From SKLM01 sp964421785 (lineage in GTDB: Bacteria; Chloroflexota; Anaerolineae; B4-G1), in the NCBI GenBank assembly GCA_964421785.1, contig CAYQZG010000128.1, positions 1 through 11,753 on the forward strand: a stretch of DNA of 11,753 bases, in the 5' to 3' direction. Each line of letters begins with the position of its first letter. Position 1 is the first letter of the stretch. The translations under genes were made by a program, and so were the position numbers. Below, piece after piece: positions 1 through 6,895 of the stretch. Under the pieces are notes generated by a model, which did not search any database, was not told the DNA's origin, and was given only the letters and a program-made list of their open reading frames with translations.

Positions 1-240
1 GGACAGTCACTCCCTGCCTGTGTGGACGATATCCTGGCAATCGGTGCGCCAATAGTCGGCCTGACCTCCTACGTCAGCAACTACCACTTGGTGCGTGCTT
101 TTGCTGAGCGCATTAAGAAGCTCAGCGCTGCCGAGCAATACGGCATCCGTGTTTCCCCTTCTGAGTTCCTTCTACCCTATGATACTCAGATTCCCTATCC
201 GGTGCTTGATGTCCCTCCCTTGGCGAACGCATGTCCATGA
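1..240 (+). CDS. 3' end of an unrecognised protein (partial)
   Basis: An open frame enters from the left edge and stops at TGA 238-240, giving about 79 residues with no start codon needed inside the window. The stretch reading GAPIVGLTSYVSNYHLV followed by an Ala/Arg/Lys helix faintly recalls the beta-alpha unit of B12-binding domains in some radical SAM proteins. The glycine-rich segment expected next is absent, so I do not assign a family. Base composition is visibly less GC-rich than the rest of the window. It could be a genuine gene end or a decayed fragment. Confidence 0.35.
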   Translation, partial: GQSLPACVDDILAIGAPIVGLTSYVSNYHLVRAFAERIKKLSAAEQYGIRVSPSEFLLPYDTQIPYPVLDVPPLANACP

Positions 241-535
241 ACGCAAGAGAGCATACCGCCGCACCATCCTCGCCGCATTTGCAGGCAATAGATCAATGTG
301 GTCAACAGACGGAGATGGGATTGGGTGTGCGATCATCCATGCAGCCGACACATCGGCGCTGCGTCATGCCTTTGATTGGCTGTCTAGCAGACTGAGCGTC
401 AGCGGGAGTATGATCGTGATTGGACGTGACATCACGAGTCCCGACGCTCTCAAGCGACTACGAGAAGCCGGAGCCGCCCGCAAGCCACCCGCCAGGCCCA
501 GCTTGACACACGCCTCCCAAGGTGATATAGTATAG
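231..535 (+). other. Weakly coding stretch, possible gene remnant
   Basis: This stretch holds no confident gene. One frame, open to TAG 533-535, gives plausible protein-like sequence from about 240 onward (for example AFDWLSSRLSV and SPDALKRLREAGAA). It has no convincing start or ribosome-binding site and overlaps the upstream frame out of register. A second small frame, ATG 231 to TGA 395, overlaps the preceding stop (ATGTCCATGA) but is low in complexity and unrecognised. A single frameshift could join the upstream frame to the later one, which would make 1-535 a broken gene end. That is unproven. Confidence 0.25.
503..531 (+). promoter_or_regulatory. Sigma70-type promoter for the methyltransferase/hydroxylase cluster
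   Basis: A perfect -35 hexamer, TTGACA at 503-508, is followed by a 17-bp spacer and a -10 hexamer TATAGT at 526-531 (five of six consensus bases). Transcription would start near 537-540, leaving about a 140-nt leader before the GTG at 678. This is the best promoter seen in the window and lies just ahead of a run of same-strand genes. Confidence 0.7.
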
Positions 536-560
536 TGGAAGTCGGTTCTATTTAGTGGAA
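533..560 (+). promoter_or_regulatory. Direct repeat over the predicted transcription start, candidate operator
   Basis: The octamer TAGTGGAA occurs at 533-540 and again at 553-560, exactly 20 bp apart (about two helical turns), directly downstream of the -10 box. The first copy also faces a partly inverted GGTTCTA (544-550). The position suits a repressor site, and the IclR-family gene at 9703 is the obvious candidate regulator. The link is inference; no second copy was noticed upstream of the other genes. Confidence 0.35.
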
Positions 561-677
561 CTCCACACCATCTCTTGCCTGGGGGTTTGCGCCATGCCTG
601 CGGTTCCTCAAATGAAGCCTCTTGACTGGCACCCCTGGCGAGCCATGCCGTGCAGATCGCTTGTCGGGAGGCTGTGA

Positions 678-2108
678 GTGGCCTTCCGCTACCGATGTGA
701 GCGACCGCTCAAGCTCCTTCCCGACGAGCAGATCCGAGAGATCCACCGGGCCACGCTGCACGTGCTGGAGCAGGTGGGCGTCCGTTTCGCGGACCGCAGG
801 ACGTTGGCGTTCCTGGAGGACCACGGGTGCCGGGTCGACCATGGGCGTCAGGTGGTCAGGATTCCGGCCGTGATCGTGGAGGACTGTCTGAAGCGATGCC
901 CCATCTCATTTAGGCTTCGCGCTCGTAACCCCGACTACGATATCCTGTTCGACGAGAGCAGCGTACACTTCGCCGTCTGCAGCGGCATGGAGATCCTGGA
1001 CCTGGAAAGCATGGAGCGTCGGCCGGGGACGCTGCGGGATGCCGAGCGGGCTGTGCGGCTCTGTGACGCGCTGGAGACCATCGCCGGCGCCAATACCGGC
1101 CTGGGCCATATTGTCGATAAGCCGCCAGAGGTCAATCTCGAATGGCTCTACGCCACGGCGATACGGAACAGCGAGAAGGTGACGTCCGTCGGCGTGATGG
1201 ACGACAGCGAGACATGGGGCATCAGGATGGCCCAGGCCGCCGGAGTGGACATCATCGTCGTTCCCTCCTCCAGCTCACCTCTGGGGTGGTCGGCGGACCA
1301 GATCCGGGGGATGGAGCGCGCGTTGGCTGCGGACATGCCTGTGGGTGCACAGTCGATGGCCAGCCCGGGGACGACGGCGCCGGCGACGCTGGGCGGCACG
1401 GCGGTCGTCATGAACGCCGAGGTGCTGGCCATGCTGGTGCTGGTCCAGCTGCGGAAGCCGGGCACGGGGATGATGTACAGCTGCTTCACCATCCCTATGG
1501 ACATGAGAACCACCAATCTCGCCTCCGGCAGCATGGAGCTGGGCATGCTGACCGTGATCTCGGCCCAGCTCAGCAAGCGCTATGGGCTGGGCAGCATCGT
1601 CTTCCTCCCCATGTCGGATGCGAAGCTCCTGGATGAGCAGGCGGGCTTCGAGAAGGGGATGCAGTGGCTGCTCGCGGGTATGTCGGGCATCAACCTGATC
1701 TGGGGCGCGGGGATGGTCGAGGGGCACCGGCTGTGGTCGAACGCCCAGCTGGTCATCGACGCCGAGATGTGTGGCATGGTGGGGCGCTATCTCGAGGGGG
1801 TGGGCGTCGACGGTGAGACCCTCGCCCTGGACGTGATCGAGGAGGTGGGGCATTTCCCCGGCAGCTACCTGGCCACGGAACACACCTACGACTGCTGGAG
1901 GGCGGAGCGCTACGTGCCGCTTGTGGCCTCGCGAGAGGTGTACGAGATATGGGCGGGGAGGGGCGGAAAGGACATCGTCGCCCGGGCAGCGGAGAGAGCC
2001 GAGGCGCTGCTGCAGGAACATCAGCCCGTCCCACTGGATGAGGACGTTGAGAGGGCGCTGGATGACCTGCTGCGGGCTGCGGCGAGAGAGAAGGGGCTGC
2101 ATAGATAA
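678..2108 (+). CDS. MttB-family (trimethylamine methyltransferase-like) protein 1, non-pyrrolysine
   Basis: The 476-residue product belongs to the MttB superfamily, TIM-barrel methyltransferases that move a methyl group from an amine or quaternary amine to a corrinoid protein. Family features are the N-terminal helix with LPDEQIREIHRATLHVLEQVGV (split here, residues 14-35), GTTAPATLGGTAVVMNAEVLA-type sequence at 231-251, MDMRT at 274-278, LDEQAG at 318-323, and ETLALDVIEEVG at 380-391. Length is normal for the family. There is no in-frame TAG, so it is not a pyrrolysine enzyme; non-Pyl relatives such as MtgB act on glycine betaine. The GTG start is chosen because GGGAGG lies 6 nt upstream (666-671). 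The usual VGPGG motif is replaced by VGHFPGS at 390-396, making this the most divergent of the three paralogs here. The substrate is unknown. It is first in the cluster, 18 bp ahead of the next mttB-like gene. Confidence 0.88.
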   Translation: MAFRYRCERPLKLLPDEQIREIHRATLHVLEQVGVRFADRRTLAFLEDHGCRVDHGRQVVRIPAVIVEDCLKRCPISFRLRARNPDYDILFDESSVHFAVCSGMEILDLESMERRPGTLRDAERAVRLCDALETIAGANTGLGHIVDKPPEVNLEWLYATAIRNSEKVTSVGVMDDSETWGIRMAQAAGVDIIVVPSSSSPLGWSADQIRGMERALAADMPVGAQSMASPGTTAPATLGGTAVVMNAEVLAMLVLVQLRKPGTGMMYSCFTIPMDMRTTNLASGSMELGMLTVISAQLSKRYGLGSIVFLPMSDAKLLDEQAGFEKGMQWLLAGMSGINLIWGAGMVEGHRLWSNAQLVIDAEMCGMVGRYLEGVGVDGETLALDVIEEVGHFPGSYLATEHTYDCWRAERYVPLVASREVYEIWAGRGGKDIVARAAERAEALLQEHQPVPLDEDVERALDDLLRAAAREKGLHR

Positions 2109-2126
2109 CAGAGGCATGCGACAACG

Positions 2127-3629
2127 ATGAATCAGCGTGGAGGGGCGTTTCATAGGCCGCAGTTTCGCGTGTTGTCCGACGTCCAGATCGAGTGGATCTA
2201 CCGGGCGACGCTGACCTGTTTGGAGCGCACGGGCGTCAACGTGCTGAACGCCGAGGCGCGCCGTCTTCTGATGCGTGCCGGTGCCAGGGCCGACGGCGTC
2301 CGCGTTCGTATTCCGCGGGGGCTGGTCGAGGAGGCGGTTGACGTGGCGCCGCGTTCGTTCAGGCTGTGGGGTCGGCCGACGGACGGATCGACGGAGCGAG
2401 ACGAGCAACGGTCGCTGGATGTGTGCGCCACGGATCTGGAGGGGGGTGACCCTGACTGCGTGCACTTCGGGCCGGGGCTGACGACCAGCTACTTCCTGGA
2501 TCCGGAGACGGGCCAGCGGCGACGAGCGCGCCGCGGGGACCCCAAGTCCGCGGCTCTGGTCTGCGATGCGCTGGACAACTTCGACTACGTGATGGGGCTG
2601 GGGCTGATCGACGATGTGATGCCCGACCTGGCTCCGGTGTACGAGTTCGCGGAGATGGTCGCCGGCACAGGGAAGCCTGTGATCCCCTGGGCGTATTCTG
2701 TTAAGAACCTGGCCGATATCTACGAGATCGGGCTGGCCCTGGCGGGCGATGAGGAGAGCTTGCTTCGTCGACCCTTCTTCGCCTTGTTCGCCACGTCGCA
2801 GGCGCCCCTCCAGCACACCGATGGGAGGATGGCCACGGCCCTCTGGGCTGTGCAGCACGGCATCCCCGTGGTCTACCTGGGGGGAGGCAGCGCCGGCGCC
2901 ACAGCGCCCGTCACGGGGGCGGGCGCACTGGTGATCTCCCTCGCCTCCTCGTTGAGCGGCCTGACCGTCCTCCAGCTCAAGAGCCCGGGCGCGCCGGTCT
3001 GTATCGGGGGCGTCCCCAGCGCGATGGATCTGCGCACGGCCCGGCCGTCCTACGGCGGGCCGGAGATGAGCCTCTACAGCGCGGCGTTCTCCGAGCTGGC
3101 CAGGTACCTGGGGCTGCCCTTCATGGGCACCGCCGGGGCCTCGGAGTCGAAGGTGTTGGATATGCAGGCCGCCATCGAGAGCACCGTCCAGGTGCTCCTT
3201 TCGGGCTTGAGCAGCACCACGCTGGTGCATGATGCCGGGTTCCTCGATTGCGCCGACATCGGGTCGCTGGAGATGTTGGTCATCGCCGATGAGATCATCG
3301 CTCTGGCGCGAAGGGTGCTGCGCGGTATCGAGGTCAGCGAGGAGACGCTGATGCTGGATCTGATTGACCAGGTGGGGCCGGGCGGTCAGTTCATTGCCAC
3401 GCGGGAGACGGCCAAGCGGTGCCGGGAGGAGATCTGGGTGCCGGAGCTGATGGACCGCGATCCTTGGGAGGCCTGGGACGCCCGCGGGCGTCCAACGATG
3501 CTCGATCGGGTCAAGGAGCGCGTCCAGTCGATCCTGGCGGCGCACAAGCCGCCGCCCTTGCCTTCGGGAGCCGGGGAGCGGATCGAGACGATCCTGGGGG
3601 CAGCCGAGGCAGGCGAGTTGGCTGAGTAG
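2127..3629 (+). CDS. MttB-family (trimethylamine methyltransferase-like) protein 2, non-pyrrolysine
   Basis: The 500-residue product is a second full-length MttB-superfamily protein, a predicted corrinoid-dependent amine methyltransferase. Visible family features are FGPG and SYFLDPETGQRRR around residues 114-133, GATAPVTGAGALVISLASS at 257-275, MDLRT at 300-304, SESKVLDMQAA at 339-349, STTLVHDAGFL at 363-373 and the canonical QVGPGGQF at 415-422. It ends at TAG 3627-3629, but the protein is already full length and read-through would add only seven residues before TGA, so the codon is a true stop and not pyrrolysine. The ATG at 2127 follows a weak GAGG at 2111, 12 nt away. The short gap to the upstream gene suggests co-transcription and perhaps translational coupling. 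It resembles the 8091 protein more than the 678 one (shared LDP-TG-RR segment and GPGG motif), but all three are distant from one another. Confidence 0.9.
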   Translation: MNQRGGAFHRPQFRVLSDVQIEWIYRATLTCLERTGVNVLNAEARRLLMRAGARADGVRVRIPRGLVEEAVDVAPRSFRLWGRPTDGSTERDEQRSLDVCATDLEGGDPDCVHFGPGLTTSYFLDPETGQRRRARRGDPKSAALVCDALDNFDYVMGLGLIDDVMPDLAPVYEFAEMVAGTGKPVIPWAYSVKNLADIYEIGLALAGDEESLLRRPFFALFATSQAPLQHTDGRMATALWAVQHGIPVVYLGGGSAGATAPVTGAGALVISLASSLSGLTVLQLKSPGAPVCIGGVPSAMDLRTARPSYGGPEMSLYSAAFSELARYLGLPFMGTAGASESKVLDMQAAIESTVQVLLSGLSSTTLVHDAGFLDCADIGSLEMLVIADEIIALARRVLRGIEVSEETLMLDLIDQVGPGGQFIATRETAKRCREEIWVPELMDRDPWEAWDARGRPTMLDRVKERVQSILAAHKPPPLPSGAGERIETILGAAEAGELAE

Positions 3630-3680
3630 CCGAGTTTTGAAACACACGGCTGATACGAGGAAACCGGTTGAGGTGGGTGA

Positions 3681-3734
3681 TGAGTGCGTTTGTAACGCAC
3701 TTGGCGTACCAGGCCGTGATTTCAATCGCTGGCC
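3681..3734 (+). repeat. 54-bp intergenic hairpin repeat, copy 1
   Basis: The sequence contains a perfect hairpin GTGCGTT-TGT-AACGCAC (3684-3700), then an imperfect hairpin GTGATT-TC-AATCGC (3716-3729), ending TGGCC. A second copy of the same length and layout lies at 10588-10641. AACCGGTT (3662-3669) just upstream parallels the AACCCGTT hairpin before copy 2, so the full element may begin near 3661. It fills the gap before the hydroxylase gene. No T-tract follows, so it does not look like an intrinsic terminator. Confidence 0.6.
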
Positions 3735-3761
3735 GTTCTGGCCATCACCGATAGAGTGCCT

Positions 3762-6700
3762 ATGAAACTAACCTTTACGCTCAACGATACATCTGTCACC
3801 CTTGACGTCGACCCGGCGCGACCGCTGCTCGACGTGCTGCGGCAGGATCTGGGGCTGACGGGTACCAAGCAAGGGTGCGACCACGAGGGCGAGTGCGGCG
3901 CGTGCACCGTGCTGCTGGACGGAAGGCCGGTACGCTCCTGCCTGATGCCGATGGGGAAGGTGGCCGGGCGGCGCGTGGAGACCGTCGAAGGCCTCTCGGG
4001 TGCGATGCACCTTGAGGGTGCGTTGCACCTGGACGGTGGAGACACCAGTGCGTTGCACCCGCTGGGCCGTCGGGACGACGGCGCTCCAGCACGGTTGCAC
4101 CTGGACGGTGGAGACACCAGTGCGTTGCACCTCGGCGATCTCGACCTCCACCCCCTCCAGCGAGCCTTCATTGAGGTCGGTGCAGTACAATGCGGCTACT
4201 GCACGCCCGGCATGCTCATAGCGGCCAAGGCGCTCCTCGACCGCCAGCCCGACCCCTCCCGGGAGGAGATCGTCGAGGCGCTGGCGGGCAACCTCTGCCG
4301 CTGCACCGGCTACAAGCGCATCGTCGAGGCCGTGGAGCTGGCCGCGGCCCGTATGCGGGGCGACGAGCCAGCCCCCCCGCTCGTTGTGCGGCTCGGAGCG
4401 GAGCGGAGTGCCGCCGTCGGCGGCGACGCCATCCGGACCGATTCGATTGAGAAGGTGACGGGGCAGGCGAAGTACGTCGAGGACATCACTATGCCGGGGA
4501 TGCTCTACGGTCACGTGGTGCGCAGCCCACACCACCACGCGCGGTTGCTGGCGCTGGATGCGCAGGCAGCGATGCAGCTGGAGGAGGTGCTGCACGTCAT
4601 CACCGCCGACCAGATCCCGGGGGCTAACGGCCTGGGCGACTACAGCCGGGATGAGCCCGTTCTTGTGCCCGTGGGGGACACGGTGAAGATGAAGGGCGCT
4701 CCGGTGGCGTTGGTGGTGGCGACCACGCCCGAGGATGCGCGGGCCGGTGCGGAGGCGGTTGACGTGACGTACAAGCCGCTGCCCCATACCTTCGACGTGG
4801 AGGAGGCCCTGGCGGAGGACGCCCTGCCCATCTATGAGGGCGGCAACGTCCTCACCCGGGAGGCGGAGGCCCACGGCGACCCGCAGGCCGCCCTCGATCA
4901 GTCGGACGTGATCCTGGAGACGACCTACCGCACGGCCTGGCAGGAGCACGCCGCGCTGGAACGCGAGGCGCTGCTGGGCTACCTGGACGAGGAGGGGCGC
5001 ATCACGGTCGTGGGCGGGACGCACGAGCCGCACTGGCAGCAGGGTTATATCGCGGCAGCCCTAGACCTCGATCCCGACCGGGTGCGGGTGATCATGCCGC
5101 CCACCGGCGGCTCATTCGGCGGCAAGCAGGATCCGTGGCCCTTCGTGGCGATGGCGCTGATGGTGCGCCACGCGCGCCGGCCGGTGCGGCTGGCCTACAC
5201 GCGGTGCGAGTCGTTCGAAGCGTCCCCCAAGCGGCATCCCTACCGGGTGCGCCACAGGATCGGCGCGACGGACGATGGGCATCTGACGGGCATCCACGTG
5301 CGCGTCGATGCGAACACGGGCGGATATGACGGGCACGGCCAGTACATCGCCGACTACGCGATGACGGCCAGCGGCGGCCCCTATCGCTTTCAGGCCGTGG
5401 ACGCCTATGCCCAAAGCGTCTACACCAACGGCCCCAAGGCGGGCCAGTTCCGGGGTTTTGGCTCGCCACAGTCGATGTTCGCCCTGGAGTGCGCGCTCGA
5501 CGAGATGGCTCAACAGCTGGGCGAGGATCCGCTCGAGTTCCGCTTGAAGAATGCCATTCAGCAGTCGTCTATCTCCTTTCTGGGCTACCCGGTGGCGGAG
5601 TCATTGGGCTACAGGGAGGTCCTGGAGACGATTCGCCCGCGCTATCGGGCGTTCCAGGAGGAGGCGGCCTCCTTCAACGCCGGGCGAGGACGTGGCGGCC
5701 TGCGCAAGGCCGTCGGCTTCTCCGGCATGTGGTACCGCTTTGGGAAGTCGGGCTCCCTGCGCATCGAGGCGCACGCGGAGCTGGCCCGGGATGGACGCTT
5801 CATCGTCTATTGCTCGGCCCCGGACTACGGGCAGGGCACGAACACCACCATGGTGCAGATGGCGGCCGAGGCGCTGGGCGTCTCGCGGGACCGGGTCAAG
5901 GTGGTGAACGCGGACACGGCCAAGACGCCGGACAGCGGCATCCAAGGGGCCTCGCGGGCCACGTACTTCGTGGGCGGCGCCGTCTGCAGGGCGGTCGAGG
6001 TGCTGAGGCAGGAGGTCCTGGGGACGGCGGCCGAGATGCTCGACTGCCACCCGAATAGCCTGTCGCTGGTCGAGGATCGGGTCGTCTGCCCGCGGGCAGC
6101 CCTGCCCCCTCCGGCCGGGCGGTTCCGCTCGGGTGCCCAGGCGAGATCGCCCGCGGTCCCGCCCGTCGGCCCGCAATCCGGAGCGCCGTCGTCTCGACGG
6201 CAATCCGGAGCGCCGTCGTCTCATGGAGCGCCGTCGTCTCGACGGCCTTCCCACGGGAGCGATCGGCGCTCCGTCGCGTTGGCCGAGGTGGCCGAGGCGT
6301 TCGAACGCATGGGCAAGCAGCGCAGGGTGGCTGGGATTTTCGATCTTTCGCCCCTCTTCCCGGACGATGCGAGGCCTGAGTACGTGCCTCTCTTCGTCAC
6401 CGGCGCGCACGCGGCCCAGGTGGTGGTCGATCTGCGCACGGGCGAGGTGATAGTGGAGCGTGTGGCGGCGGCCCACGACGTGGGGCGGGCGATCAACCCC
6501 ATCGACGCCAGGGGGCAGATCGAGGGCGCCGTTGTCATGGGGCTGGGCACGGCCTTAATGGAGACGTTCATCCCGGGGGAGAGCGAGGGTTTTGGCGACT
6601 ACTACCTGCCCACCGCGATGGCGATGCCTGAGATCGAGGTGATGTTGGTCGAGGTCCCCAGCTTCGAGGGGCCGTTTGGGGCGAAGGGGCTTGGCGAGGC

Positions 6701-6842
6701 AGCGATCTTGCCGGCGGCCCCGGCGATCATCAATGGCATCTCGCGGGCCGTTGGCGCGCGGGTGCGGGAGCTGCCGGCGACCCCGGAGCGCGTGCGCAAG
6801 GCGGCGATGGGGCGACCAAGCGACAAGCCGACAAAGCGGTAA
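3762..6842 (+). CDS. Molybdenum hydroxylase (xanthine dehydrogenase family), fused 2Fe-2S and molybdopterin subunits
   Basis: This 1026-residue protein fuses the iron-sulfur and molybdopterin subunits of a xanthine dehydrogenase-type hydroxylase. The N-terminal 2Fe-2S cysteines are C39, C45, C48 and C60; the second cluster has C144, C147, C179 and C181. The molybdopterin part starts near residue 225 (RTDSIEKVTGQAKYVEDI) with GGSFGGK at 449-455, FRGFG at 563-567, DTAKTPDSG, HDVGRAINP, GQIEGAVVMG and GLGEAAI, whose E979 matches the catalytic glutamate of the family. The AYRCSF loop of CO dehydrogenase is absent. Two repeat-derived insertions stand out: about residues 80-124 between the Fe-S domains, and about 777-834, Pro/Ser/Arg-rich. 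The first cysteine spacing is C-x5-C instead of the usual C-x4-C. ATG 3762 is preferred over GTG 3756 because it aligns with the usual ferredoxin start; the ribosome-binding site is weak. The FAD subunit follows after 53 bp. Substrate unknown. Confidence 0.9.
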   Translation: MKLTFTLNDTSVTLDVDPARPLLDVLRQDLGLTGTKQGCDHEGECGACTVLLDGRPVRSCLMPMGKVAGRRVETVEGLSGAMHLEGALHLDGGDTSALHPLGRRDDGAPARLHLDGGDTSALHLGDLDLHPLQRAFIEVGAVQCGYCTPGMLIAAKALLDRQPDPSREEIVEALAGNLCRCTGYKRIVEAVELAAARMRGDEPAPPLVVRLGAERSAAVGGDAIRTDSIEKVTGQAKYVEDITMPGMLYGHVVRSPHHHARLLALDAQAAMQLEEVLHVITADQIPGANGLGDYSRDEPVLVPVGDTVKMKGAPVALVVATTPEDARAGAEAVDVTYKPLPHTFDVEEALAEDALPIYEGGNVLTREAEAHGDPQAALDQSDVILETTYRTAWQEHAALEREALLGYLDEEGRITVVGGTHEPHWQQGYIAAALDLDPDRVRVIMPPTGGSFGGKQDPWPFVAMALMVRHARRPVRLAYTRCESFEASPKRHPYRVRHRIGATDDGHLTGIHVRVDANTGGYDGHGQYIADYAMTASGGPYRFQAVDAYAQSVYTNGPKAGQFRGFGSPQSMFALECALDEMAQQLGEDPLEFRLKNAIQQSSISFLGYPVAESLGYREVLETIRPRYRAFQEEAASFNAGRGRGGLRKAVGFSGMWYRFGKSGSLRIEAHAELARDGRFIVYCSAPDYGQGTNTTMVQMAAEALGVSRDRVKVVNADTAKTPDSGIQGASRATYFVGGAVCRAVEVLRQEVLGTAAEMLDCHPNSLSLVEDRVVCPRAALPPPAGRFRSGAQARSPAVPPVGPQSGAPSSRRQSGAPSSHGAPSSRRPSHGSDRRSVALAEVAEAFERMGKQRRVAGIFDLSPLFPDDARPEYVPLFVTGAHAAQVVVDLRTGEVIVERVAAAHDVGRAINPIDARGQIEGAVVMGLGTALMETFIPGESEGFGDYYLPTAMAMPEIEVMLVEVPSFEGPFGAKGLGEAAILPAAPAIINGISRAVGARVRELPATPERVRKAAMGRPSDKPTKR
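4022..4059 (+). repeat. 38-bp direct repeat, copy 1 (inside 2Fe-2S domain)
   Basis: This is one of two identical 38-bp copies (the other is 4094-4131), starting GTTGCACCTGGACGG and ending GTGCGTTGCACC. Internally it can pair GCACCTGG with CCAGTGC (one bulged C). It encodes LHLDGGDTSALH within the extra linker of the hydroxylase. A related TGCGATGCACC lies just upstream (4001-4011). Confidence 0.9.
4066..4087 (+). repeat. 22-bp palindromic repeat, in-frame in the 2Fe-2S domain
   Basis: Arms GCCGTCG and CGACGGC enclose GGA, followed by GCTCC. It lies between the two 38-bp repeats and is read as GRRDDGAP (residues 102-109), the third forward frame of the repeat. Confidence 0.92.
4094..4131 (+). 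repeat. 38-bp direct repeat, copy 2 (inside 2Fe-2S domain)
   Basis: It is identical to 4022-4059 and offset by exactly 72 bp (24 codons), so recombination between the copies would delete or duplicate 24 residues without a frameshift. The normal protein sequence resumes right after it with LHPLQRAFIEVGAVQCGYC. Confidence 0.9.
6180..6246 (-). repeat. Array of three inverted 22-bp palindromic repeats in the molybdopterin domain
   Basis: Copies of the 22-bp element in reverse orientation lie at 6180-6201 (complete), 6207-6222 (truncated after 16 bp) and 6225-6246 (complete), spaced 27 and 18 bp. Here the loop is TCT on the + strand. All three are read in one frame as GAPSSRR or GAPSS, inside a Pro/Ser/Arg-rich insertion of the hydroxylase. 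Confidence 0.9.
6256..6272. repeat. Small GGAGCG/CGCTCC hairpin next to the repeat array
   Basis: GGAGCG (6256-6261) and CGCTCC (6267-6272) form a perfect 6-bp stem around ATCGG. Both arms match the outer end of the 22-bp element, so this may be a collapsed pair of inverted copies. It is at the boundary where normal hydroxylase sequence (SVALAEVAEAF) resumes. Confidence 0.45.
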
Positions 6843-6895
6843 GCGCTTCAGGTCTTGATGAGATCTGGCTTCAGCTCTATTGAGAGAGGAAATGG

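Noticed and set aside
1275..3725. Long open frame on the minus strand (816 codons), and similar ones at 3768-5033 and 8073-9566
   Set aside because: They lie opposite well-recognised genes, are rich in Arg/His/Gln/Pro and match no family. Such shadows are expected in GC-rich DNA.
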